A stretch of 64,000 bases of DNA from Caryophanales bacterium UBA4691 (GCA_002404865.1 DHKP01000007.1:62001-126000); one strand, 5' to 3'; shown: positions 16,367 through 25,168, counted from the first letter of the stretch. Made by a program: numbers and translations. The notes: generated by a model from the sequence alone, not told the origin.

Positions 16367-16413
16367 AAAATGAAAATCTAGATACTTATTTTTCTTTTGC
16401 ATCCTTTAAAATC

Positions 16414-16451
16414 ATAAAAAAGGCAAACACCTCTTATGGCGACTAGCCTTG
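16414..16451 (-). terminator. Terminator after hemW
   Basis: Minus strand AAGGC...GCCTT stem with an inner CGCC/GGTG pairing, followed by TTTTAT. It isolates the lepA-hemW side from the heat-shock operon. Confidence 0.65.
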
Positions 16452-16503
16452 TATTTATCTCCTTGCATTATGTTCTCCCCGGATTTGAATCGGAATAAAC
16501 AAA

Positions 16504-17589
16504 TCAAGGGAAGAGGGTTAATAGGATTCTATCGAGCAAAAGAATCCCTTGATCAGTTGGTTTTATCCTGTTTCCCGCTAAAGCAAGTAGACCTCTTTTT
16601 GATAAATCTGAGAATTCTTTTTCATAGCGAGAAAAGAAAGAGAAGCCAAATCGGGAGCGGAAATCTAGCAAAGAGAAGCCTTCTTCTAATCGAAGGTTGG
16701 TCAAAAAATAATATTCTAAGTCGTCCTTAAAAAGAATTTTTTCCTCGCTCTCGCGAAATTCCCCCCTCAAATATTTATTAAGGTTTTTCGTGTTAGAGTA
16801 GCGAACGTCGTCCGTATAACCGCTTGCCCCTAATCCTATTGCGTCATAATGTTCATCTTTCCAATAAGTCAGATTGTGTTTGCATTCATAACCCTTCAAA
16901 GCGAAATTGCTTACTTCATAACGGTCATACCCTTTTTGACGCAAAGAATGAAGGATGAGTTCATATTGCCTTGCCGCAATTTCTTGATCAGCCTCTTTGT
17001 AGCCTTTTAAATAAAAAAGCGTACCAGGAGAAACCGTTAAACTATAGGCGCTTAAATGAGGAACGTTCAAAGCGATGAGACGATTGATGTCTCCGTTTAG
17101 CTCCTCTTCGGTTTCGCTTGGCAAAGCATAGATTAAATCAACATTGACGTTATCGATTTTATGCTCTTTCGCGCGACGAACCGCATCAAGGACATCTTGA
17201 TAAGAATGGGTGCGTTTCATTAAAGATAATAAGCGAGGTGCGCTGCTTTCCATTCCAATCGAAATGCGATTAACCCCATATTGGCAACACAAGTCCAGTT
17301 TTTCGTCGCTTAAGGAATCCGGATTGGTCTCGATGCTGAATTCGGTATCATTCTTACGGAAAGTAGAGAGTTTATTGAGTAGTCTGTCGAACGCTTTTAA
17401 AGGTAAAGAGGTCGGCGTTCCTCCCCCAACATAAATCGTGTCGTAAGTTAAGGAAGAAAATTGCTCAAGTTCTAAAAATAGGGCAGATAAATAAGAAAAC
17501 GCCCATCCCTCATTGAGCATGACTTTTGGAAAATCGCAATAAGCGCAAATGGATTTGCAAAACGGGATATGGACGTAAAGCGATGACAT
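16504..17589 (-). CDS. hemW: HemW (radical-SAM haem chaperone, HemN-like)
   Basis: Member of the HemN/HemW radical-SAM family. LYVHIPFCKSICAYCDF carries the CxxxCxxC cluster motif (Cys11, 15, 18), followed by TIYVGGGTPTSL and SIETNPDSL. The extra Cys that HemN uses as the third CxxxCxxCxC ligand is Phe here, which marks HemW and not a true coproporphyrinogen dehydrogenase. HemW inserts haem into respiratory proteins; no respiratory gene is seen here, so the client is unknown. The 361 residues are typical. It is joined by one base to the upstream small membrane-protein gene, and the order lepA...hemW-hrcA-grpE-dnaK-dnaJ is conserved in Firmicutes. Confidence 0.92.
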   Translation of the reverse strand: MSSLYVHIPFCKSICAYCDFPKVMLNEGWAFSYLSALFLELEQFSSLTYDTIYVGGGTPTSLPLKAFDRLLNKLSTFRKNDTEFSIETNPDSLSDEKLDLCCQYGVNRISIGMESSAPRLLSLMKRTHSYQDVLDAVRRAKEHKIDNVNVDLIYALPSETEEELNGDINRLIALNVPHLSAYSLTVSPGTLFYLKGYKEADQEIAARQYELILHSLRQKGYDRYEVSNFALKGYECKHNLTYWKDEHYDAIGLGASGYTDDVRYSNTKNLNKYLRGEFRESEEKILFKDDLEYYFLTNLRLEEGFSLLDFRSRFGFSFFSRYEKEFSDLSKRGLLALAGNRIKPTDQGILLLDRILLTLFP

Positions 17590-17999
17590 TATTTTTTGTC
17601 GTCCTTAGGAAGAGACAAATCATGCGAAGAAATAGCTTCTTCATCTGGGTGATTTTTCGCATATTCTTCCATCTGGCGTTGGAAGTCTTCATCCGCTTCA
17701 ACCGTTACACGATGAGATTCATAATCGGCGGCTTCTGAATTCGACGGTTTTTCTTTCACGATTTCCCGCGCTTCTTTCTTCACTTCTTCCAGATTTTTGT
17801 TTTCGTCATCCATAGGTACGGTAAGACGTTCGACTTCTTCCTTGGCGATTTCTTCGTCAGTCTTTGGCTTTTCAACCGTTTTAAAATGCGGCGAATAACG
17901 GCGAATCAAAATAACCGTGACGACAATCGCACCGAAAACAAGCAATAGAATCAAAATCAACAGCCAAGGGTTTTCTGTTAGAAAGTCATAAACAAACAT
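17589..17999 (-). CDS. Small single-pass membrane protein, acidic tail
   Basis: 136 residues: a short N-terminal stretch, one strong membrane helix (about 13-33, LLILILLLVFGAIVVTVILI), then a charged, helical cytosolic tail rich in Glu and Lys with two near-repeats (EEIAKEEVERLT, LEEVKKEAREIVKEK) and HDLSLPKDDKK at the end. No family is recognised. It lies 14 bp after the Fic-like gene and shares one base with hemW, so the three genes form one unit. The topology suggests a membrane tether for another protein, possibly the Fic-like one; this is inference. Confidence 0.7.
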   Translation of the reverse strand: MFVYDFLTENPWLLILILLLVFGAIVVTVILIRRYSPHFKTVEKPKTDEEIAKEEVERLTVPMDDENKNLEEVKKEAREIVKEKPSNSEAADYESHRVTVEADEDFQRQMEEYAKNHPDEEAISSHDLSLPKDDKK

Positions 18000-18013
18000 A
18001 ATTCAATCTCCTT

Positions 18014-19573
18014 TTAGTGATTCTCGTCTTGCTTTACAGGGGTATAAACAAACTTATTCTTCACTTGCAGTTTCTTATAGTAACCCTCAGCCACGAGTTT
18101 TTCCATAGAAGTTCTTGCGGTTTCATATGCACAATGCGCAAATTTTTTGTATTGCTGGATGGAATAATAATGGCCAATAATACAATGATTAGCCAAGAAG
18201 GCCGCTTGGCTCTTATTCAAAGAATAATTGCTTTCGAGCAAATAGCGAATGTATTCTTTGATTTCCTTATCGGATAGAGGCGATTCTTTTTTACGAATGG
18301 CAACCACCTCTTCTCCATTAGCGCGTCGCATTTCTTCTTTAGTAATAGTAGGCAATACCTTCTTTTCTTTAGCGATGGGCATAGAAACGACTTCAGCGGT
18401 TCCTTCCTTAGGCTCGTCCTTTGAAATCGGAAGGGTATCTTGTTCCTCTTTGATAGGGAGCAAATTCTCTAATGCCTCATTTTCTTCCTCTTTTTCTTCG
18501 ATAACGACAGGTGTTTCGCTTTCTTCTTCCGCCTTCTTTTGACTCTGTGTCAAGGATTCTTCGTACTTCGATAGCGTTTTTTCTTCTTTTTCAAAACGCT
18601 CTAAGCGAATCGTGTCTAAGGTATTCTTTAAAGAAGCGGAAAGGGTGTTGAGCGTATTAATGGAGCGCATCAAATAATAAGTAAGATCTCCTGCGCGTTG
18701 AGCACCAATAAAGTAATTGTCTTGCAAAACAGGCTCAACGATGAGTACTTGGCTCAAAGGAAGATAGAAGGCCTCTTTTCCTAATCCATCATCGTAAGCA
18801 AGAATATCTAGCGCGAACAAGGTCGCGATTTCTTCGTTTTTCGAGTCAAATGGTTTAACGTAAATAAAGAAGAACAAACTCGTAAGCGCCTTGATAAGTG
18901 ACGGAAAATCGGATTGAAGGAAGGGGTAAAAGCCTTCCATAAGGGTATCGATCGAAGAAGCGGGCGCATAAGGATAATCGGCATCGGTATAAATCGAGTT
19001 TTTGGAAATACGATTGTCGAAATCCCCTTCACGATACCATTTTGTTAAATCATCGCCCTCATTGAGCAAAGAAGCGTAGATTTTAGCGAGAAAATTTTCA
19101 TCAGGTCGAATCGGAGATTCACTTAAGCACATTTTTAGGGTAGACAAATAATTCTGAAGATGTCTTTCTTTCCCTTCCCCAAAGTCACGATAAGTGCCAT
19201 TGATCAAAGCCTTTAAAGTTAATTCATCGCTCTGATTTGCGTAAGCACGATTAATCCCACTAAGATTAGCAAGAAGTAACGTTCTTTCCATATCGCGCAT
19301 TTCGCTATCTACTTCCGCTTTTTTGATTTGATTGACTAAGCGGATGAGATTCTCTTCCGCTAGCTTTGCTTTCTCTAAAATCGCCGGAGACAATACACAA
19401 TAAAAGTTGCGGCGGTTAATGCTTTTAAAGCCAAGAGACTTTTGGAATTGCTTACGGTAAAGAAGAATATCATTCCAATACCCATCCACCAAAGAAGTCT
19501 TCAACGCGTTCTGAAGTTCGCGTTTGCTCAAATATTCTTCATCTGTGTAATATTTCGCTAAATCATTTGCCAT
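18014..19573 (-). CDS. Fic-fold protein with lost catalytic motif, plus winged-helix-like C-terminus
   Basis: 519 residues. The region about 90-270 follows the layout of Fic domain proteins (which AMPylate targets): WYREGDFDNRI at ~180 resembles the pre-helix strand, a PFLQ...LIKALTSLFFFIYV helix comes next, then KPFDSKNEEIATLFA at 240-254. This sits where Fic enzymes have HPFxxGNGRxxR: the catalytic His is Lys240, and GNGR is replaced by KNEE. It should not AMPylate. Residues 330-430 are a charged Glu/Lys linker; the last ~80 residues (NKSQAAFLANHC...TARTSMEKLVAEGYYKKL) look like a winged helix, as in many Fic proteins. The gene sits between lepA and hemW, which are usually adjacent. It is predicted leaderless. 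Confidence 0.65.
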   Translation of the reverse strand: MANDLAKYYTDEEYLSKRELQNALKTSLVDGYWNDILLYRKQFQKSLGFKSINRRNFYCVLSPAILEKAKLAEENLIRLVNQIKKAEVDSEMRDMERTLLLANLSGINRAYANQSDELTLKALINGTYRDFGEGKERHLQNYLSTLKMCLSESPIRPDENFLAKIYASLLNEGDDLTKWYREGDFDNRISKNSIYTDADYPYAPASSIDTLMEGFYPFLQSDFPSLIKALTSLFFFIYVKPFDSKNEEIATLFALDILAYDDGLGKEAFYLPLSQVLIVEPVLQDNYFIGAQRAGDLTYYLMRSINTLNTLSASLKNTLDTIRLERFEKEEKTLSKYEESLTQSQKKAEEESETPVVIEEKEEENEALENLLPIKEEQDTLPISKDEPKEGTAEVVSMPIAKEKKVLPTITKEEMRRANGEEVVAIRKKESPLSDKEIKEYIRYLLESNYSLNKSQAAFLANHCIIGHYYSIQQYKKFAHCAYETARTSMEKLVAEGYYKKLQVKNKFVYTPVKQDENH

Positions 19574-19579
19574 AAAACC

Positions 19580-19608
19580 ATTTTATTTCATTACACAAAA
19601 AATTACAA
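19580..19608 (-). promoter_or_regulatory. Leaderless promoter of the Fic-like gene
   Basis: TTGTAA (19603-19608), 17-bp spacer, TAAAAT (19580-19585), then 6 nt (GGTTTT) to the ATG at 19573. No Shine-Dalgarno. Confidence 0.7.
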
Positions 19609-19686
19609 TAAAATAACTAAAAAACTACTAATTACATCTTATTTTATTAGATATTGTCGTAAGATTTGTCGAATGCAGTTTTTAAC

Positions 19687-21498
19687 CTATTTTTTATCAT
19701 CGATTGAGAGAACGCTCATAAAAGCTTCTTGCGGAATCTCTATTGCTCCAACCGCTTTCATGCGCTTCTTTCCCTCTTTTTGCTTTTCTAGAAGCTTCTT
19801 TTTTCTTGAGATATCCCCACCATAGCATTTTGCGAGAACGTCTTTTCTGACAGCTTTAATATCGGCTCGCGCAATAATCTTGCCATTGATGGAGGCTTGG
19901 ACTGGAACTTCGAATTGCTGCCTAGGAATAATGTCTTTAAGGCGAGAAACAATTTTTAAGCTACGATTATAGGCGCTTCCCCGATATACAATCGTAGATA
20001 AAGCATCAATGACTTTTCCATTGAGCAAAATGTCCATTTTGACAAGGTCACTTTTTTCGTAAGAGCCAATTTCGTAATCTAAAGAAGCATAACCCTTCGT
20101 CGCGCTTTTTAAAGTATCGAAGAACGAATAGATGATTTCGCTTAATGGAAGACGATATTTCACAACAACACGCGTGTCATCAAAATAAACCAAATCTTCA
20201 TAAATGCCTCTGCGTTCTTGACAGATCTGCATGACGCTTCCGACAAACTCCTTCGGTGTCATAATTGAAGCATTCACAAATGGCTCGCGGATTTCTTTAA
20301 TTTTGGTCAAATCCGGAAGGGCGCTTGGGTTATCAAGCATAAAATGCGAACCGTCGGTGAGATAAATCTCATAATTGACGCTAGGGGCCGTAAGAATGAG
20401 ATTTAGTCCATATTCTTGCTCCAATCGTTCTTGGACGACATCCATGTGCAATAGTCCCAAAAAGCCAACGCGAAAACCAAATCCGAGCGCTTCACTAGCT
20501 TCTGGCTCATACACCAAGGCGGAATCATTCAGCGAAAGTTTTTCTAGGGCGTCTTTCAATTCAGGATAGTCATCACTATAAACGGGGTATAACCCGCAAT
20601 AAACCATCGGAGACATTTTTCGATATCCAGAAAGAGGTTTATCCGTTGGGTTAGACGCGCTTGTGATCGTTTCGCCAGGAATAACGTCTTTAATATCCTT
20701 AATTGTCGCAGTCAAATAGCCAACTTCCCCACTATCGAGTTCATCGATAGGAACTTCATTCGGTGTACGAATGCCGACTTCGGTAACCGTATATTTTTTA
20801 TTCGCGGCCATAAGCAAAATCTCATCGCCGACTTTTACGCAGCCGTTTTTTACGCGGATTAAAACGACAACACCACGATAAGAATCGTAGTAACTATCGA
20901 AAATCAACGCTTGAAGAGGGGCGGAATTGTCGCCTTTAGGGGGAGGAACCATTTCAACGATTCTCTCTAAGACTTCCGCTACGCCAGCCCCCGTTTTCGC
21001 GCTCACGGGAAGCGCATCAGAAGAAGGAATGCCGATCTTTTCTTCGAGCTCTTTCTTAGCGAGAGCTACATTCGCGCTTGGCAAATCGATTTTGTTGATG
21101 ACGGGGATAATCATTAAGTCGTTATCCACAGCCAAATAGGCATTTGCGAGGGTCTGGGCTTGTACGCCTTGGGTTGCATCAACAAGCAATAGCGCCCCTT
21201 CGCATGCCGCTAAGCTGCGTGAGACCTCATAAGAGAAGTCGACGTGCCCAGGGGTATCGATCAAATTGAAAATGAAATCTCCGTATTTTGGAGAATGGTA
21301 TTTCACCGTAACGGCATTGAGCTTAATGGTGATCCCACGTTCTCGCTCAAGTGGCATATTATCAAGCATTTGGGCTTTTAAATCGCGTTTTTCCACCGCT
21401 CCAGTTAATTCAAGAATTCGGTCACAAAAAGTACTTTTCCCATGGTCAATATGGGCGATGACGGAGAAGTTTCTAATCTTATCGATATCAAATGCCAT
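19687..21498 (-). CDS. lepA: Elongation factor 4 (LepA)
   Basis: Ribosome-associated translational GTPase that acts on stalled or back-translocated ribosomes and in 30S biogenesis. GTPase motifs are AHIDHGKST, the switch I region RERGITIK, DTPGHVDF and NKIDLP. The C-terminal LepA-specific domain has YGGDISRKKKLLEKQKEGKKRMK. The 603 residues are standard. It has TATAAT 13 nt upstream of the ATG and no Shine-Dalgarno (the leader reads CCTCCG), so the leader is at most about six bases. Confidence 0.97.
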   Translation of the reverse strand: MAFDIDKIRNFSVIAHIDHGKSTFCDRILELTGAVEKRDLKAQMLDNMPLERERGITIKLNAVTVKYHSPKYGDFIFNLIDTPGHVDFSYEVSRSLAACEGALLLVDATQGVQAQTLANAYLAVDNDLMIIPVINKIDLPSANVALAKKELEEKIGIPSSDALPVSAKTGAGVAEVLERIVEMVPPPKGDNSAPLQALIFDSYYDSYRGVVVLIRVKNGCVKVGDEILLMAANKKYTVTEVGIRTPNEVPIDELDSGEVGYLTATIKDIKDVIPGETITSASNPTDKPLSGYRKMSPMVYCGLYPVYSDDYPELKDALEKLSLNDSALVYEPEASEALGFGFRVGFLGLLHMDVVQERLEQEYGLNLILTAPSVNYEIYLTDGSHFMLDNPSALPDLTKIKEIREPFVNASIMTPKEFVGSVMQICQERRGIYEDLVYFDDTRVVVKYRLPLSEIIYSFFDTLKSATKGYASLDYEIGSYEKSDLVKMDILLNGKVIDALSTIVYRGSAYNRSLKIVSRLKDIIPRQQFEVPVQASINGKIIARADIKAVRKDVLAKCYGGDISRKKKLLEKQKEGKKRMKAVGAIEIPQEAFMSVLSIDDKK

Positions 21499-21559
21499 AA
21501 ATACGGAGGTTATTATACTAGATTTGCCGTGATTTTATAGATATTAGCGAACGAAAAAC

Positions 21560-23920
21560 CTACAAAGCAAAAGGACTATTCTTTTGTTTTTCATAAATCG
21601 CTTTGAGCTTTTCTTTCACTTCGCTAGACGAGGTAACGACTTGGTAATTTGGGTAACGCCTAGCGAAAATTTCATGATATTCGCTAGATAAATACCGTTC
21701 ATCAATGAGTAACGCTACCCCTTTATCGCTTTCACTACGGATAAGTCGCCCTACCGCTTGCATGACGTGATTAATGCCAGGATCCATATAAGCGTATTCA
21801 AATCCTTTTCCTTCTTTTTCTTCAAAGAATTCTTTCATTTTGTTTCGCTCATAAGAGATAGTTGGTAAACCGATGCCTACGACTGCCACACCTTCTAGAC
21901 GGTTCCCGACCAAATCTACTCCTTCGCTAAACGCGCCTCCAATCGTTAATAAGCCTACCGAAGTATGCGTTGGATTTTTCTCAAATTGACTCAAAAAGAG
22001 ATTACGTTCATCTTCGTTCATATTCTTCTCTTGCGTAAAAACGGCCGCGTGCTTAAAGGAAAGTTTTTCTTTGATAGCAAGCAAATATTCGTAACTTGGA
22101 AAATAAAGGAAGTAATTACCGATTTTCTCATCCACAAAGGCTTCCAAATATTTTGTTACTTCGTCCATCGTTTTTTCTCTATCTTTATAACGAGTAGAAA
22201 CCATCGGGGCTAGTAAAAGAGAAAAATTTTCTTTTGGGAAGGGGGAAGGAAGCAGTAAATATGGCGCTTTTTCGTCATTGATCTCATCCATATAGAACTC
22301 AATGGGGGAAAGAGTCGCGCTAAATATCGCTTTGCTTTTTACTTTGTCGAGTGATTCTCTTAAATATGAGGAAGGATCTAAGCAAAGAAGCGACAAAGAA
22401 GGGTCGTTCCCTTTTTTAAAATATAGGAGCGAATTTTGGCTATAATCCTCAAGCAAAGAGAGAAAGCGATATGCTTCGCGCGAGAAGTCCTTATAGTCTT
22501 TCCCTAAAGAAACATGCTTTTCTTTGATAATATCTTTTCGGTGATCAAGAAAGGAATTTAAGGCGCTTTTGGCTACTTTTGGCAAAGTTTCATAACTAAT
22601 CCATTCTTTTTCGCCAGCTTGATTTTCTTCCTTTAAGAATTTTTCAAATTTTCCGATACTTCTTTTTAAGCCAACTAGCTTTTTGCTTGGTATTTCTTTT
22701 TTGGCTTTCTTTGTGAGCGATAGAGACAAAGAAGCGCTATACATATCGTTCGCTCGTTCAATGAGGTTATGGGCTTCATCAATCAAAACGATATAATCGC
22801 TGCTATCGGTCTCTCCCCCAAAATACCGATCTAGATGAACGAATGGATCAAAAAAGTAATTAAAATCGCAGATGACGATATCGCTATAAAGAGATAAATC
22901 GAGCTGTAATTCAAAAGGGCACATTTCCTTCTTTCTAGCAATTTCTTCCACGTAATCGATAGAAAAACGATGGGAAGAAAGAAGTTCCTCGCGAACCACT
23001 TCCCTTAGCTTTTCATAATAGCGTTTCGTAAATGGGCATTCATCGGGATTACAGGCTTTAGAAGGAGAAAAGCACATCTTATCCTTCGCGCGAAGAAGAG
23101 AATCGCGGAAAACAAGTCCCTTCCTTTTTAATAAAGAGAGGGCCTCAAAGGCGCTTTCTCGCCCTGTTGATTTCGCGGTGAGATAGAAGATTTTGCTCTT
23201 CTTTGAGTAAGCAAGGCTTTTAATCGCAGGATATAAAGCGCTCATTGTTTTCCCAATTCCGGTAGGGGCCTCGCAAAAGAAAGTGCCTTCGTTTACGCAA
23301 ACCGAATAGATATATTTGGCCATTTCTCTTTGCCCGGCGCGAAAAGTCGGGTAAGGGAATGTCAGTTTTTCTGCTGATTCCTTAACCGCAATTTCATGCT
23401 TTTTTATGTTTTCATAAAAAGAAAGGTATTGGTCGATATAGGAATAGACTTTTGCTTCTAATTCTTCGATAGATAAGACATTTTCTTTTTTTATTTCTTT
23501 TCCATCGATTTGTGAAATGTAAGTAATACGAACCCCCATTTTGTCTTTCTTATGACTGTGCCCGTACATTAAGGCATAGCAATAGGCTTGCCCGTAATGC
23601 CATTCCTTTTGGGTTTGGTAAAACTCTTCTAAAGGAGCAACCGTGCTTTTGATTTCGTCAATAAGAGGGTATTCTCCCCCTTCAATAATTCCATCCGCTC
23701 GTCCCTGTAAAGTAATCGTTCCTAGTGGTCGAAGGAAAGTTTCATTTAAAGAAACTTCGCTTAAATATTCTTTCCCTTGTTTTTTCTGAAATGAAGCGTG
23801 GATTTTGCTACCTAACGCCATTGTTTCGTCGTTATAGATTCTACTATCAATATCCCCTTTCCTTAATAAGGGGTCGACAAGCTCATGGACGTTCAAGGAA
23901 AGATGAATCAGTTCGCTCAT
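21560..23920 (-). CDS. XPD/DinG-type helicase with N-terminal PD-(D/E)XK nuclease-like domain
   Basis: 786-residue superfamily 2 Fe-S DNA helicase. Residues ~60-180 look like a RecB/Cas4-type nuclease fold: GRADGII, then LIDEIKS as the D...ExK core, then HYGQAYCYAL. The helicase part has Walker A EAPTGIGKT, four cluster cysteines (MCFSPSKACNPDECPF plus MCPFE), DEAHN, and motif VI MQAVGRLIRS. This fusion occurs in several Firmicutes. It probably resolves or processes damaged or structured DNA. I start at the ATG at 23920, because the longer in-frame start at 23947 would run through a TATAAT box 7 nt upstream. It is divergent from hslO. Confidence 0.88.
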   Translation of the reverse strand: MSELIHLSLNVHELVDPLLRKGDIDSRIYNDETMALGSKIHASFQKKQGKEYLSEVSLNETFLRPLGTITLQGRADGIIEGGEYPLIDEIKSTVAPLEEFYQTQKEWHYGQAYCYALMYGHSHKKDKMGVRITYISQIDGKEIKKENVLSIEELEAKVYSYIDQYLSFYENIKKHEIAVKESAEKLTFPYPTFRAGQREMAKYIYSVCVNEGTFFCEAPTGIGKTMSALYPAIKSLAYSKKSKIFYLTAKSTGRESAFEALSLLKRKGLVFRDSLLRAKDKMCFSPSKACNPDECPFTKRYYEKLREVVREELLSSHRFSIDYVEEIARKKEMCPFELQLDLSLYSDIVICDFNYFFDPFVHLDRYFGGETDSSDYIVLIDEAHNLIERANDMYSASLSLSLTKKAKKEIPSKKLVGLKRSIGKFEKFLKEENQAGEKEWISYETLPKVAKSALNSFLDHRKDIIKEKHVSLGKDYKDFSREAYRFLSLLEDYSQNSLLYFKKGNDPSLSLLCLDPSSYLRESLDKVKSKAIFSATLSPIEFYMDEINDEKAPYLLLPSPFPKENFSLLLAPMVSTRYKDREKTMDEVTKYLEAFVDEKIGNYFLYFPSYEYLLAIKEKLSFKHAAVFTQEKNMNEDERNLFLSQFEKNPTHTSVGLLTIGGAFSEGVDLVGNRLEGVAVVGIGLPTISYERNKMKEFFEEKEGKGFEYAYMDPGINHVMQAVGRLIRSESDKGVALLIDERYLSSEYHEIFARRYPNYQVVTSSSEVKEKLKAIYEKQKNSPFAL

Positions 23921-23927
23921 ATCACTA

Positions 23928-23933
23928 ATTATA
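23928..23933 (-). promoter_or_regulatory. Leaderless -10 box of the XPD-like helicase gene
   Basis: TATAAT on the minus strand, then 7 nt (TAGTGAT) to the ATG at 23920. Confidence 0.6.
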
Positions 23934-24006
23934 ATCAAAGAACGCAAGAGGAAGAAAAAGAACTATTTTTTAAGCGGAAGAGAGAAGAATTTATTTTTTC
24001 TCGTGA

Positions 24007-24012
24007 TAGAAT
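24007..24012 (+). promoter_or_regulatory. Leaderless -10 box of hslO
   Basis: TAGAAT followed by AGCTCC and the ATG at 24019. No Shine-Dalgarno. Confidence 0.55.
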
Positions 24013-24018
24013 AGCTCC

Positions 24019-24933
24019 ATGAAAAAAGAGAAAAATTATCACGATTATTTAATAAGAGCCTATACAGGAAACGGCGAAGTACGCGCCTTTGCGATTACAT
24101 CTAAAAATCTCGTGGAAGAGGCGAGAGCCCTGCATAATAGCTCGCCCATAGCGACTGCTGCATTAGGAAGAACATTGTCAGCTGCTTTAATGCTAGCGGA
24201 AACATTAAAAGGCAAAGAAACGTTAACCTTGGAGTTTAAAGGCGATGGACCTTTAGGAGAAATTATCGCAATCAGTGACGCAGACCATCACGTAAGAGGC
24301 TACGTAAGAGGAAAAGATGTCATTATGATGCCCAATAAAGAAGGGCATTTAAATGTCGGAGGTGCTTTAGGAAAAGGAACCTTGACTATCATTCGGGATA
24401 TGTACTTAAAGGAGCCTTATATATCAACCGTCCCCCTACATAGCGGAGAAATCGCCGATGACCTTAGCCACTACTTCCTAGAAAGCGAGCAAACCGCTAC
24501 CGCAATCGCTTTAGGCGTGCTTATGAATCGCGACAATACCGTAAAAGAAGCGGGTGGCTTTTTTGTGCAGCTTCTTCCTAACGCAAGCGAAAAGACAATA
24601 TCGACCCTCGAAACAAATATCAAAAAAATAACCGCGGTGACTGATTTATTAAAAGAAGGGAAATCGCCAGAAGAGATTCTAGATATCGTATTGAAAGGAC
24701 TAGAACCAATTTTTATCATAGAAACTAGCGATGTGAGTTACAAGTGCACTTGCAATAAAGAACGCTTTGAACGCGTTTTATTGACACTAGGAAGAAAAGA
24801 GCTATTGGAGATGATCAAAGAAGATAAACCCATCGAAACGACCTGCGAATTCTGCAACAGAACGTATTCTTTTAGTGTTGAAGAGCTCAAGTCTTTATAT
24901 CTTTCTTTAACAAAAGGCGATAAAAATAGGTAA
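24019..24933 (+). CDS. hslO: Redox-regulated chaperone Hsp33
   Basis: Holdase activated by oxidative unfolding, active in the cytosol. The N-terminal domain has YLIRAYTGNGEVRAFAI-like sequence (family pattern) and GKGTLTIIRDM. The C-terminal zinc switch has CTC (about residues 242-244) and CEFC (~275-278), the CxC...CxxC redox centre. The 304 residues are slightly long for the family. The gene is monocistronic and divergent from the helicase, with the -10 box 6 nt from the ATG. Confidence 0.95.
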   Translation: MKKEKNYHDYLIRAYTGNGEVRAFAITSKNLVEEARALHNSSPIATAALGRTLSAALMLAETLKGKETLTLEFKGDGPLGEIIAISDADHHVRGYVRGKDVIMMPNKEGHLNVGGALGKGTLTIIRDMYLKEPYISTVPLHSGEIADDLSHYFLESEQTATAIALGVLMNRDNTVKEAGGFFVQLLPNASEKTISTLETNIKKITAVTDLLKEGKSPEEILDIVLKGLEPIFIIETSDVSYKCTCNKERFERVLLTLGRKELLEMIKEDKPIETTCEFCNRTYSFSVEELKSLYLSLTKGDKNR

Positions 24934-24961
24934 AGTCAGCCATTTTCAAAGTCCCGACAAT

Positions 24962-25135
24962 TGAAAAGAGATCCGGGAAAATAGATTTTATCTTTTTCCA
25001 CGGATCTCCGGTTCTCTCTTAGGGAAAGGAGGTGCTAAGAGAAACTCGGTATTTCTCAGAAGTTTCGAGGAGGTCCTCCGAGAATATTAGATAGCTTAAG
25101 GAGGTGCAAAGGAGAAGACCTCTCTTAAGGTATGT
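24962..25135 (-). ncRNA. Candidate sRNA with three anti-Shine-Dalgarno loops
   Basis: An intergenic transcript unit on the minus strand. Promoter TTGATT-18-TAACAT (25139-25168) has an A/T-rich tract upstream. Hairpin 1 (25087-25139) has the apical loop CTTCTCCTTTGC. Hairpin 2 (25044-25083) is closed by CTCGG/CCGAG and contains GGACCTCCTCG. Hairpin 3 (25015-25042) is an 8-bp perfect stem TCTCTTAG/CTAAGAGA with the loop CACCTCCTTTCC. Hairpin 4 (24968-25008) is a long stem GAGATCCG...CGGATCTC followed by TTTTC, a plausible terminator. The loop of hairpin 3 matches the 16S rRNA 3' end (CACCTCCTTT), and the others are CU-rich, so they could pair with Shine-Dalgarno sites as the streptococcal csRNAs and staphylococcal RNAs do. 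Strand choice rests on the promoter and T tract. No matching Rfam family is known to me. Confidence 0.6.
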
Positions 25136-25138
25136 CTA

Positions 25139-25168
25139 ATGTTAGCGCTTTCATTCGACTAAAATCAA
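25139..25168 (-). promoter_or_regulatory. Promoter of the anti-SD sRNA
   Basis: TTGATT (25163-25168), 18-bp spacer, TAACAT (25139-25144) on the minus strand, preceded by a run of A and T (25170-25195) that could act as an UP element. Confidence 0.5.

Noticed and set aside
24962..25135. Plus-strand reading of the structured region (SD-like loops titrating ribosomes)
   Set aside because: No promoter on the plus strand and no T run after the last hairpin; kept only as an alternative.
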